A DNA stretch of 36,999 bases from NCBI RefSeq assembly GCF_022601975.1, contig NZ_JAKVIR010000043.1, positions 1-36,999 on the forward strand, given 5' to 3'. Below, one piece after another: positions 18,915-26,811 of the stretch. Each line of letters starts with the position of its first letter. Position 1 is the stretch's first letter. The notes under the pieces were generated by a model. That model was not told where the DNA came from. It did no database searches and saw only the letters and a list, made by a program, of their open reading frames with translations. The translations under genes were made by a program, and so were the position numbers. Source of the stretch: Pontibacter sp. E15-1 (GTDB lineage: Bacteria; Bacteroidota; Bacteroidia; Cytophagales; Hymenobacteraceae).

Positions 18915-19817
18915 TTAAAGCGGGCCCTCGTGGCTGCACTTTTCCTCAGTGGTCTCCAGCTCAACGGTCACATGCTGGATGTCCAGATCGGCCATGGCAG
19001 AGCGCATGCGTTTCTTTAGCGCTTCTGTCTGCTCCACCTGCAATGCGGGCGGCACCACCGCGTGCAGCGTCAGCACGTTATAGCTGCCGTCCAGCGTCCA
19101 GATATGCAGGTCATGTATGGAATGCACGTCGGGCACCTCCACCAGCCTTTTTTCTACTTCCTTTGGGTCAATGTGCTGCGGCGTGGCTTGCAGCAGGATC
19201 TTCATGCTCTGACGCAGGTTGCGCACCACGTTGTACAGCACGTATAGGGTGATGCCGACAGACAGGAGCGGATCGATGACCGGGAAGTCGAAGAAATACA
19301 GCACGATACCGCCAAGCAACACGGCTACCCAGCCCAGCACATCCTCCATCAGGTGCAGCCGCACCACTCTCTCATTCAGAGAGTCGCCTCCCTTCAGCCG
19401 CAACACGGCGGCCCCGTTGGCTACGATGCCGAGCACGGCAAACCCCATCATCCCGACGGCGTTGACTGGCTCCGGGTTAAAAATGCGTGGGATGGCCTCG
19501 GAGAGCACAAAGAAAGAACCCACCAGCAGCACCACCGAATTGATGACTGCACCCAGCAGCGAAAACCGCTTGTAACCGAAAGTGAACTGCTGGTCGCGGC
19601 CGCGCTTAGCCACTTTCTCGAAATACCAGGCCAGCCCCAGCGAAAGTGAGTCACCCAGATCGTGCAGGGCGTCCGAGAGAATCGCGACGCTGTTGATCCA
19701 CAGCCCCCCGAAGATTTCCAGAATCGTGAACCCCAGGTTGAGGAAGAATGCTACCTTTATATTGTCGCTGGCCCCATGGTGATGGTGGCCTGTATGATCG
19801 TGGTGCTCGTGTGCCAT
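18915..19817 (-). CDS. Cation diffusion facilitator (zinc/cobalt/cadmium efflux)
   Basis: 300 residues, inner membrane. His-rich cytoplasmic N-terminus (HEHHDHTGHHHHG, residues 3-15), six predicted membrane helices, and the zinc-type transport-site pairs H52xxxD56 (TM2, SDALHDLGDS) and H155xxxD159 (TM5, HLMEDV). The C-terminal cytoplasmic domain (about 210-292) includes VPDVHSIHDLHIWTLDG and HAVVP. These fit the CzcD/ZitB branch exporting Zn2+ against H+. The gene is divergent from the response-regulator gene with a 134-bp shared upstream region, so joint or cross regulation by that two-component system is possible but not shown. Confidence 0.92.
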   Translation of the reverse strand: MAHEHHDHTGHHHHGASDNIKVAFFLNLGFTILEIFGGLWINSVAILSDALHDLGDSLSLGLAWYFEKVAKRGRDQQFTFGYKRFSLLGAVINSVVLLVGSFFVLSEAIPRIFNPEPVNAVGMMGFAVLGIVANGAAVLRLKGGDSLNERVVRLHLMEDVLGWVAVLLGGIVLYFFDFPVIDPLLSVGITLYVLYNVVRNLRQSMKILLQATPQHIDPKEVEKRLVEVPDVHSIHDLHIWTLDGSYNVLTLHAVVPPALQVEQTEALKKRMRSAMADLDIQHVTVELETTEEKCSHEGPL

Positions 19818-19879
19818 AGGTAGTCAAACGAAAAGAAAAGCCGGGGGATATATAAACTGCTGATTTTGCCCCTGCGTGG

Positions 19880-19887
19880 TATCTTTG
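19880..19887 (+). promoter_or_regulatory. Candidate -7 element for the two-component operon
   Basis: TATCTTTG is a perfect match to the Bacteroidota TAnnTTTG -7 element, 64 bp before the response-regulator start. No -33 TTG at the usual distance (a TTG at 19866-19868 is too close), so the call is tentative. Confidence 0.4.
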
Positions 19888-19951
19888 CCATAGCGGCACC
19901 CGGCGCAACTTCCGTAAACAAAGCGGGGCCCAGTATATTGCCTGACAACCC

Positions 19952-20635
19952 ATGAAGATATTACTTGTAGAAGACGAACCCAAGGTTGCCTCCTTTATCA
20001 AGAAAGGCCTGGAAGAGCAGACCTACGAAGTCGACCAGGCCTATGACGGCACGTTTGGGGTGCGGCTGGCGCTGCAGCACGACTATGACCTGGTGATTCT
20101 GGACGTTATCCTGCCCAACATCAGCGGGCTGGACGTCTGCCGCCAGATCCGGCAGCACAACACCACGGTCGCGATCCTGATGCTGACCGCGCTTGGCAGC
20201 ACCGACGACAAAATAACCGGGCTCGACGCAGGCGCCGACGATTACCTGACAAAGCCCTTTGAGTTTAAGGAGCTGCTGGCCCGCATACGGGCGCTCAAGC
20301 GCCGTGGCGCGGAGGTGCCCGCCGGTGAGGTGCTGCGCGTGGCCGACCTGGAGCTGGACCTGACCAGGAAAACGGTGCTGCGGGCGGGCAAACCCATCAA
20401 CCTGACTGCCCGCGAGTTTTCGCTGCTGCATTTCCTGATGCGCAACCGGGGGCGGGTGGTCTCGCGCGTGGACATCACGGAGCAGGTATGGGAAACGTCC
20501 TTCGACACAGGCAGTAACGTGATCGACGTATACATCAACTTCCTGCGCAAGAAAGTAGACAAAGCGCACCACACCAAGCTGATCCATACCCTGGTAGGGA
20601 TGGGGTATGTGCTGAAAGAGGAGAGCAACGCATGA
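19952..20635 (+). CDS. OmpR/PhoB-family response regulator
   Basis: 227 residues. Receiver domain (1-115): acidic pocket Glu7/Asp8, phospho-acceptor Asp51 (VILDVILP), Thr79 (MLTA) and Lys101 (LTKPFEF). Winged-helix DNA-binding domain (about 127-222): INLTAREFSLLHFLMRNRG and NVIDVYINFLRKKVD, ending TLVGMGYVL. It is a normal full-length member of the CusR/PhoB-like group. The kinase gene overlaps its stop codon by 4 bp (ATGA), so the two are translationally coupled partners. An 11-bp-phased direct-repeat array just after the kinase gene is a plausible target site. Confidence 0.95.
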   Translation: MKILLVEDEPKVASFIKKGLEEQTYEVDQAYDGTFGVRLALQHDYDLVILDVILPNISGLDVCRQIRQHNTTVAILMLTALGSTDDKITGLDAGADDYLTKPFEFKELLARIRALKRRGAEVPAGEVLRVADLELDLTRKTVLRAGKPINLTAREFSLLHFLMRNRGRVVSRVDITEQVWETSFDTGSNVIDVYINFLRKKVDKAHHTKLIHTLVGMGYVLKEESNA

Positions 20636-22023
20636 CGATCCGATCAAAGCTCACGCTGCAGTTTGCCGGTATTTTTGCCTTCATCCTGCTTCTGTTTTCG
20701 CTGGTGGTGTATTACTTCACCTCCCTCTACCGCCAGGACGACTTTTATACGCGCATCCGCCGACGCACCACCATCGTGGCCCGGCACATTCTGGAGGCAG
20801 ACGAGGTGGGGCCAAAGCAGCGACGGCTCAACCAGATCAGCTATTATCAGGAACTGCCGTATGAGGCCATCCGGATCTACCGAACCGACGGGGAGCTGAT
20901 CTTCTCGAAGGGGGAGGGGGATCTGGGCGTGACACCGGCATTGCTTGCAAAGATTAGCCAGAAAAAAATGCTGCAGTACGACGCGCACGAGCGGCAGGTG
21001 GTAGGCGTATACTACCCCGACAACCAGGGCGACTTTATCGTGCTGGCATCCTCTGTGGATGCCTACAGCCTGCGCAAGCTGCAGCACCTGAAAGTCATCC
21101 TGATCGTGGGCTTCTTCGGGTCGATGGTGGTGGTGGTGGTGGCAGGATGGGCTTTCTCGCAGCAGGCCATGCTGCCGATCATAAAAGTGCTGCAGGAGGT
21201 GGAGCAGATCAGCGCCAGGGACCTGAGCCGCCGCCTCAGCAACGACAAGGGGCAGGATGAGGTATCCGAGCTGGCCCAGACCTTTAACAACATGCTGGAC
21301 CGCCTCGAACTGGCCTTTGAGATGCAAAGCACCTTCGTGTCCAACGCCTCGCACGAGCTGCGCACCCCGCTTACCGCCATGATCGGGGAGCTGGACGTGG
21401 CCTTGATGAAGCCGCGCGAGCCGGAAGAGTACCAACGCGTGCTGCAGTCGACGCTGGAGGATGCCCGCCTGCTGGCAGACCTCTCCAACGGGCTGCTGCA
21501 GATTGCCCAGGCCAGCATCGACACCTCCAAAATCACGCAGACATACCTGCGCTTCGACGAGCTGGTATGGATGGCGCGCGACCAGGCCCTGAAGCGGCGG
21601 CCCGACGCCCGCATCGACATTGACTTCGCCAACTTCCCGGATGAGGAGGACCGGCTGGTGGTGCGCGGCAACGAGGCGCTCCTCCTGATCGCCGTGCTCA
21701 ACGTGCTGGAGAACGCCGTGAAGTTCTCGCCATCGGGCAAGGTGGCCACGGGGCGCATCGTGGTGGGCAAGCAGGATGTGGCGCTGCAGGTGCAGGACCG
21801 TGGGCTGGGTATTTCAGAGGAAGACCTGAAGCATGTGTTCGTGCCTTTTTTCAGGGCAGACAACGCCCGCAACATCACGGGGCACGGCATAGGCCTGCCG
21901 CTTGCCGAGCGCATCCTGAAGCTACACAGCGGCTCAATCACTGTGAACTCCATCATCAATGAAGGCACGGAGGTAATCATCCGGCTACCGCAGGCCTATC
22001 GATTTATACCTAATTATAGCTGA
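20632..22023 (+). CDS. Membrane sensor histidine kinase
   Basis: 463 residues, inner membrane. TM1 about 10-30, periplasmic sensor of about 120 residues (31-153) that I cannot classify, TM2 about 154-175, HAMP (about 178-230), dimerisation/phosphoacceptor H-box with His241 (NASHELRTPL), then the ATPase domain: N-box Asn361 (NVLENAVKFS), G1 DRGLGIS near 400, F-box FVPFFRADN, G2 GHGIGLPLAE. All catalytic motifs are intact. The CusS/QseC-like architecture matches the preceding response regulator. The signal sensed is unknown. Candidates suggested by the neighbours are bicarbonate/CO2 or pH state, or metal, given the adjacent CDF gene. Confidence 0.95.
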   Translation: MTIRSKLTLQFAGIFAFILLLFSLVVYYFTSLYRQDDFYTRIRRRTTIVARHILEADEVGPKQRRLNQISYYQELPYEAIRIYRTDGELIFSKGEGDLGVTPALLAKISQKKMLQYDAHERQVVGVYYPDNQGDFIVLASSVDAYSLRKLQHLKVILIVGFFGSMVVVVVAGWAFSQQAMLPIIKVLQEVEQISARDLSRRLSNDKGQDEVSELAQTFNNMLDRLELAFEMQSTFVSNASHELRTPLTAMIGELDVALMKPREPEEYQRVLQSTLEDARLLADLSNGLLQIAQASIDTSKITQTYLRFDELVWMARDQALKRRPDARIDIDFANFPDEEDRLVVRGNEALLLIAVLNVLENAVKFSPSGKVATGRIVVGKQDVALQVQDRGLGISEEDLKHVFVPFFRADNARNITGHGIGLPLAERILKLHSGSITVNSIINEGTEVIIRLPQAYRFIPNYS

Positions 22024-22067
22024 TTTTAATCTCATTTTAATTTCGCTTTAATCCGGCCTTAATGTTG
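22024..22067 (+). promoter_or_regulatory. Four-copy 11-bp direct repeat, candidate PhoB/OmpR-type operator
   Basis: Four 11-mers in tandem, each with TTAAT at the same place (TTAAT at 22026, 22037, 22048 and 22059, exactly 11 bp apart) and variable 6-bp spacers. This is the spacing of two adjacent PhoB-type boxes, each binding a response-regulator dimer on one DNA face. It starts directly after the kinase stop codon and ends just before a perfect -7 element, where the missing -33 contact would be, as expected for an activator site. Confidence 0.7.
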
Positions 22068-22073
22068 CATCCC

Positions 22074-22081
22074 TATGTTTG
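22074..22081 (+). promoter_or_regulatory. -7 promoter element of the SulP-carbonic anhydrase pair
   Basis: TATGTTTG, a perfect TAnnTTTG match, sits 7 bp after the 11-bp repeat array and 80 bp before the SulP start codon. No conventional -33 element is seen, consistent with activator dependence. Confidence 0.55.
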
Positions 22082-22161
22082 TGGGTATAAACTTAAGGTG
22101 TGCCATACGTCTAGCTGTAGCGTGCGCGAAGCAGGTATAGGGGCAAGACGAAATTAAAATT

Positions 22162-23733
22162 ATGAAAGATAAACAGTATAATCCCTCTTATTTAGCCCAT
22201 CTCTCACAGGACATTCCGGCAGGCCTGGTTGTCTTTTTTGTGGCTCTTCCCCTGTGTTTGGGGATATCGCTCGCCTCCGGGGCCCCGCTTTTTGCAGGTA
22301 TCGTAACAGGAGTTGTGGGCGGTGTGTTGGTTTCTTGGCTAAGCGGCTCGCAGCTCAGCGTGAGCGGTCCTGCCGCCGGACTTACCGTTATTGTGCTGAA
22401 CGGTATCGAAACGCTGGGTTCATATGAGGCATTTTTGTTGGCTGTTGTGATCGCTGGTTTTCTGCAGCTGGTGCTGGGCTTCCTGAAAGCCGGAGTTATC
22501 GGGCTTTATTTCCCTTCCTCGGTTATCAAGGGGATGCTGGCGGCTATCGGATTAATTCTGATCCTGAAGCAGATTCCGCATTTCATGGGTGCTGACGAAG
22601 ACTTTTTCGGTGAGTTTAGCTTTTTCCAGCCCGATGGGCGCAACACATTCTCGGAACTGGCTTATACCTTCTCGAACATCCAGCTTGGCGCTTTAATCAT
22701 CGGGGTTATCGCCTTGACCATCCTGCTGGTATGGGACCGGCCTTCTATCAAGCAGAATAAAGTGCTGAGGCTGGTGCCGGGCGCATTGGTGGCTGTGTTG
22801 GTTTCTATCATTGCCAATTACCTGTTCGTTAACTTTGTGCCAGAATTGGCGGTGGCGTCTACGCACCTGGTGAGTCTGCCCATCATCGACGGGTTTTCAG
22901 GCCTAACAGAGCAGCTGGACTTTCTGAGCCTGGATCAGCTTGGTAACCCGCAGCTCTACATCGTTGCTTTCACGATTGCCATTGTGGCCAGCCTCGAGAC
23001 GCTACTGAGTGTTGAGGCGATTGACAAACTAGACCCTCACAAACGCCGCACGCCCACGAACCGTGAGCTAAAGGCCCAGGGTGTCGGTAACATAGTGGCG
23101 GGCCTGCTGGGCGGTTTGCCCATGACGGCCGTGATTGTGCGGGGTTCCACGAACGTGGCTACCGGCGCGCAAACGAAGGTTTCGGCCTTTGTGCATGGTC
23201 TTTTCCTGGCATCGTCGGTGTTGCTGATAGCTGAGTTCATGAACCTGATCCCGCTGTCGGCGCTGGCGGCGGTGCTGTTGGTGGTGGGGTATAAGCTAAC
23301 CCGCCCTGCTCTTTACAAAACGCAGTTTAAACTGGGCCACGAGCAATTTGTGCCGTTTATCGTGACGGTGCTTGCGATCCTGTTCACAGACTTGCTGATT
23401 GGTATCAGCGTCGGGCTGGCCGTAGGTATCTTCTATATTCTGAAAGCGAACTACAAGTCGCCTTACTTTTACCACAGAGAGGACCATCCTGAGAAAGACG
23501 TTATCCGTATCAAACTAAGCGAGCACGTGTCGTTCCTGAACAAGGCCAGTATCATCACAACCCTGGACAAGCTGCCGCCGCACAGCCACGTGATCATCGA
23601 CGGAGAGAACTCAGCCTATATAGACTACGATGTGATGGAGGCTATCCATGAGTTTAAAAAGACGGCACACGAGCGCGACATTGTCGTGGAGGTGCACAAC
23701 GTGCCGGAGGTTGAGGTGATGGACATGCACTAG
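22162..23733 (+). CDS. SulP-family anion transporter with STAS domain, probably bicarbonate
   Basis: 523 residues, inner membrane. SulP transport core (about 10-430): DIPAGLVVFFVALPLCLGISLASGAP, QLSVSGPAAGLTVIV, SSVIKGMLAAIGLILILKQIPHF and GNIVAGLLGGLPMTAVIVRGSTNVATGAQTK, with many hydrophobic helices. C-terminal STAS domain (about 445-520, HVSFLNKASI, VIIDGENSAYIDYDVMEAI). SulP members carry sulfate, bicarbonate or other anions. The beta-carbonic anhydrase gene follows on the same strand, which favours bicarbonate as in BicA-type systems. A candidate response-regulator operator precedes it. Confidence 0.93.
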   Translation: MKDKQYNPSYLAHLSQDIPAGLVVFFVALPLCLGISLASGAPLFAGIVTGVVGGVLVSWLSGSQLSVSGPAAGLTVIVLNGIETLGSYEAFLLAVVIAGFLQLVLGFLKAGVIGLYFPSSVIKGMLAAIGLILILKQIPHFMGADEDFFGEFSFFQPDGRNTFSELAYTFSNIQLGALIIGVIALTILLVWDRPSIKQNKVLRLVPGALVAVLVSIIANYLFVNFVPELAVASTHLVSLPIIDGFSGLTEQLDFLSLDQLGNPQLYIVAFTIAIVASLETLLSVEAIDKLDPHKRRTPTNRELKAQGVGNIVAGLLGGLPMTAVIVRGSTNVATGAQTKVSAFVHGLFLASSVLLIAEFMNLIPLSALAAVLLVVGYKLTRPALYKTQFKLGHEQFVPFIVTVLAILFTDLLIGISVGLAVGIFYILKANYKSPYFYHREDHPEKDVIRIKLSEHVSFLNKASIITTLDKLPPHSHVIIDGENSAYIDYDVMEAIHEFKKTAHERDIVVEVHNVPEVEVMDMH

Positions 23734-23795
23734 GCCCTTCCATGGGCATATAAAAATTTGAAAATCTTAAATTGAGTTTTATAAACAGAGAAACG

Positions 23796-24422
23796 ATGCA
23801 AAAGATATTTGAGAACAATAAGAAGTGGGTAGCAGAGAAAAAAGCCGAAGACAAGGACTTTTTCGTGAAGCTGGCAAAAGGCCAAGAGCCACGGTACCTT
23901 TTTATTGGCTGCTCTGATAGCCGTGTACCGGCTAGTCAGATTACCGGAACAGGACCAGGCGAGATGTTTGTGCATCGCAACATCGCTAACCTGGTTGTGC
24001 ATTCAGACATGAACCTGCTGTCAGTGCTGCAGTATGCTGTGGAGGTGCTGAAGGTGAAAGACATTATTGTGTGCGGCCATTACGGTTGTGGCGGGGTAGC
24101 TGCTGCTGCGGGTAATAAGCAGTTCGGCTTGATCGACAACTGGCTGCGCAACATAAAAGACGTGATTCGCCTGCATGAGAGCGAAATCTCGGGCATTGAC
24201 GATGAGGAGCAGCGTCTGCGCAGGCTGGTTGAGCTAAACGTGATCGAGCAAGTGCATAACCTGTCCAAGACCTCCATCATCCAGAATGCCATGCATTCTG
24301 AGCAGCCGCCCAAACTGCACGGTCTGGTATACGATATCAAAGAGGGCCTGCTCCGAAACCTTGAGGTGACTGCTGAAACCTTTAAGGACATTGAGTACAT
24401 TTACGCCACTGAACCGAAATAA
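23796..24422 (+). CDS. Beta-class carbonic anhydrase
   Basis: 208 residues from ATG 23796. A TTG at 23772 would add eight residues and is less likely. Interconverts CO2 and bicarbonate in the cytoplasm. Zinc ligands Cys39, His95 and Cys98 (IGCSDSRV, CGHYGCGG), with the Asp41-Arg43 dyad, and HRNIAN at 60-65. Normal length for the enzyme. It lies 62 bp after the SulP gene with no terminator between, so I infer one operon in which imported bicarbonate and CO2 are equilibrated for carboxylation reactions or pH balance. A very long palindrome follows its stop codon. Confidence 0.95.
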   Translation: MQKIFENNKKWVAEKKAEDKDFFVKLAKGQEPRYLFIGCSDSRVPASQITGTGPGEMFVHRNIANLVVHSDMNLLSVLQYAVEVLKVKDIIVCGHYGCGGVAAAAGNKQFGLIDNWLRNIKDVIRLHESEISGIDDEEQRLRRLVELNVIEQVHNLSKTSIIQNAMHSEQPPKLHGLVYDIKEGLLRNLEVTAETFKDIEYIYATEPK

Positions 24423-24457
24423 GCAGTTGAAGCGGACAGCCTAAGCGAGACGCTTCA

Positions 24458-24521
24458 CATTACCGCAGAAACAGCGAAGCCCCGGCCTAATGGCCGGGGC
24501 TTCGCTGTTTCTGCGGTAATG
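24458..24521. terminator. 30-bp perfect inverted repeat between convergent genes
   Basis: 24458-24487 is the exact reverse complement of 24492-24521, with a 4-nt loop (TAAT). It is bracketed by the carbonic anhydrase stop (35 bp left) and the PorT-like stop (11 bp right), fitting a bidirectional terminator. It has no T-run after the stem on either strand, which is unlike a textbook intrinsic terminator. Confidence 0.7.
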
Positions 24522-24532
24522 CATTCTGTGCT

Positions 24533-25141
24533 TTAGTGCCCTACAAAGTAACTCAGCATCAGGTTAAAACCAGCGTTCTTACGGTCTTTGCCCACAAAGG
24601 GGCCTTCGTCGTACACTTTCTTCAGGCCGCCATTGTAGCGCAACTCCAACCCGACGCCGTTTGAGGCGCGGTAACCCAGCCCAGCCACATACCCGAAATC
24701 CACGGTATAGGGATGGTCCGTCACATCTGTTTTAGAGGTAGTTGTATTAGTGCCGGAAGTTAGCTCCCGTACTTGCCGGGCCTTCGCGATGAACGATGCC
24801 TGAGGGCCAAGATCCACAAAAAAGCCGTTAGACGCCAGGTGCAGAAGCAGTGGTACGTCCACATAGTTCAGGCGATACGATTCTGTGATTTCGTTACTGC
24901 CTGAGCGCGAGTCAATTTTTGCTCCTTTGGAGGTATAAAGCGCCTCTACCTGTACTCCCACCAGTTCGTTTATGTGCTGTTGCAGCATCAGGCCGGCGGT
25001 AAACCCGGTGCGGTATTCGTAGTCTTTGGCGTCGTCGCCTGCAAAGGTATAATACGTGGCGCCGCCTTTCAGGCCAATGCGCTGCGAAAAGCCAGCCGTG
25101 GAGGCGAGCGCAAACAGTGCGATTAGCAGTGTCTTCTTCAT
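24533..25141 (-). CDS. PorT-type outer membrane beta-barrel protein
   Basis: 202 residues from ATG at 25141. The frame stays open to 25324, but MKKTLLIALFALASTAGFSQ at this Met is a clear signal peptide. The mature chain has the small-barrel pattern of the outer-membrane-protein beta-barrel family (PorT-like): RIGLKGGATYYTF, EYRTGFTAGLMLQQHINELVGVQVEALYTSKGAK, YVDVPLLLHLASNGFFVDLGPQASF, GYVAGLGYRASNGVGLELRYNGGLK, ending NLMLSYFVGH with a C-terminal barrel strand. About eight strands are expected. Function unknown. Such proteins are common in Bacteroidota and most are not part of the T9SS despite the name. Confidence 0.85.
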   Translation of the reverse strand: MKKTLLIALFALASTAGFSQRIGLKGGATYYTFAGDDAKDYEYRTGFTAGLMLQQHINELVGVQVEALYTSKGAKIDSRSGSNEITESYRLNYVDVPLLLHLASNGFFVDLGPQASFIAKARQVRELTSGTNTTTSKTDVTDHPYTVDFGYVAGLGYRASNGVGLELRYNGGLKKVYDEGPFVGKDRKNAGFNLMLSYFVGH

Positions 25142-25214
25142 CTGGATAGTTTTGGGTATAAATATGGATAGTATAAACTCGGATGGCATACGTGTATGGC
25201 AGCCAAATGAGTTG

Positions 25215-25222
25215 CAAATATA
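25215..25222 (-). promoter_or_regulatory. Candidate -7 element of the PorT-like gene
   Basis: On the minus strand this reads TATATTTG, a perfect TAnnTTTG, 73 bp before the start codon at 25141. No -33 TTG at the usual distance was found. Confidence 0.4.
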
Positions 25223-25240
25223 GGGAGCAAAGTTCATGAA

Positions 25241-25295
25241 TATGGCACAAACAAAAAACCCGTTGCATCGCAACGGGTTTTTTGTTTGTGCCATA
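25241..25295 (-). terminator. 26-bp perfect inverted repeat, terminator of the SWFGD-protein gene
   Basis: 25241-25266 and 25270-25295 are exact reverse complements with a 3-nt loop. The GC core CCCGTTGC is followed by a T6 run on either strand, embedded in the stem, then a further 11 paired bases. It lies 65 bp past the minus-strand SWFGD gene and just upstream of the PorT-like promoter. Confidence 0.8.
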
Positions 25296-25360
25296 CGGCC
25301 GAAAACACTACGCAGATTTACCAATGAAACCCATACGTATAAGGTCGGCCAACGGAGTTA

Positions 25361-26296
25361 CTACCACTCATAATCTCTCTTCGAAGATGATCCGTAAGAG
25401 TAGGGAGGTCCGCTATTGGTGCTTCCGTAGGAGCTACTCCCATAGCGCTGGCGGTCGCTGTCATGGCGGTTCTGATGCTGACGCTCGTGCATTTCGTCTT
25501 CTCTTCTTCGGCGCTCAGCCTCATCATCACCGAACCAGGATTTTACCTCGTCTCCTGCACGATCAAAGAACCCACGTTCATGGTCATCGTCGTGGCGATG
25601 TCGGTCGCTGTCTGAAAAGTGGCGGTCTCTGTCGTGGCTTGATGAGCCGTAAGAGGTGCCGTAGTTAGAGGTATTATAGCCTGTACCGTAAGTGGCGCTG
25701 TTGCCAGCCGATGAACCGTAGCCGCTGCCCGAGCCATACCTTCTGGAAGAGTCATAGTCGTGGTCATGGTCGGAGCCATAGCGCCCCGAATAGCTAGACC
25801 CGGAAGAGCCATAATTTCTGTTTCTGTAATCACGGTCATCATCATCGTGGGTCATTCTGTCCCAGGTGTTCTCCGCTTTGTTTTTGGTTTTATCCCACCA
25901 GTCGTTATCGTTGTCGTGGCGGTTTCTGTAGCTGGATGAGCCGTAATTAGAGTTGTTGCGGTCGTTATCGAAGCGGTTGTTGGAAGATCCGTAGCTGGAT
26001 CCGCTTCCACTGTAGTTATTGCGGTCGTTGTCGAAGCGGTTGCTGGATGAGCCGTAGTTACTGGAACCAGCTGACCCGCCGCCATAAGACGATGTGCCGC
26101 CGTAGCCGGAAGAGGCATATGAGTCACGGCCTGAGCCAAAACCACCGCCGCCTCTGTTTGAGTTTGAGCTGTAAGCCCCACGGTCACGGTTTGTTAAGTC
26201 ATATTCGCCGGAATAGTAGTTTCTGGCAGATCCTCTGGATTGGTTTGATTCATTACTGTTATACGGGTTGTAGCCCGAATTCTCATAGCTTCTCAT
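25361..26296 (-). CDS. Disordered Ser/Gly/Tyr/Arg-rich protein with SWFGD motif
   Basis: 311 residues, largely low complexity (Ser, Gly, Tyr, Asn, Asp, Arg, His). Within this, NRFDNDRNN recurs at about 86-94 and 107-115. The only conserved block is GFFDRAGDEVKSWFGDDEAE at about 242-261, then RRRRED: the SWFGD motif, found in Bacteroidota and proteobacterial proteins that are often stress-linked or joined to BON domains. A second ordered-looking segment is DWWDKTKNKAENTWDRM at 132-148. No signal peptide, so it is probably cytoplasmic. Highly charged and Tyr/Arg-rich sequence resembles phase-separating or nucleic-acid-associated disordered proteins, which is inference. TAG and an adjacent in-line TAA close the frame. 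Confidence 0.8.
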   Translation of the reverse strand: MRSYENSGYNPYNSNESNQSRGSARNYYSGEYDLTNRDRGAYSSNSNRGGGGFGSGRDSYASSGYGGTSSYGGGSAGSSNYGSSSNRFDNDRNNYSGSGSSYGSSNNRFDNDRNNSNYGSSSYRNRHDNDNDWWDKTKNKAENTWDRMTHDDDDRDYRNRNYGSSGSSYSGRYGSDHDHDYDSSRRYGSGSGYGSSAGNSATYGTGYNTSNYGTSYGSSSHDRDRHFSDSDRHRHDDDHERGFFDRAGDEVKSWFGDDEAERRRREDEMHERQHQNRHDSDRQRYGSSSYGSTNSGPPYSYGSSSKRDYEW

Positions 26297-26811
26297 GATT
26301 TACGAAGTTTATAGTTAAAAAAAAGATTCGGAAAAGCATCACCAGGGCAATGCCTTTTAAGTGTGCTTTTTTACGGCTCAATCCGCTTTAAGTTATGATT
26401 TGAAAGTTAATTGTATGACTGTCAAATATTTGTATTCATGCTCTTGGTTTCTGACTGCGCGTTCATCTGATCGAATTATAATTTAGTTCAATTTATTTTA
26501 TACCCAGGTTGGTAGGGTTGTGTTGGTACAAATTGCACTATATCTAAATGGTGATTTAATTGTATAATCTTAATTTGACTTAGGTATTAGGATCAGGAGG
26601 TATGATTTTAAGTTATATGATTGATTATAAGGTGCTGAGTAGGGGAGGGACAAACCTTTTTTTAGAAAAAAAATTGTACAAGTAGTTTGACTTAAAGATA
26701 ATGTTTTTAATTTTGCTAATCAGTTTATAGCAAGTTGATTGCCCAGGGGTGTATTGGGAAAAGTACAAAATAGCAACGGCAGAAACTGCACACAAACTTT
26801 TAGCCAACTGT
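26297..26811. other. AT-rich divergent intergenic region, no gene seen
   Basis: 515 bp between the minus-strand SWFGD gene and the plus-strand lipoprotein gene. It should hold promoters for both. I found only near matches to TAnnTTTG (for example TTAATTTG at about 26571), no hairpin terminator and no supported ORF. The minus frame 26625-27128 is antisense to the lipoprotein and has no domain signal. Confidence 0.45.

Noticed and set aside
25852..26187. Thr/Ala-rich frame within the SWFGD gene
   Set aside because: Alternative-frame reading of the low-complexity repeats of the SWFGD protein.
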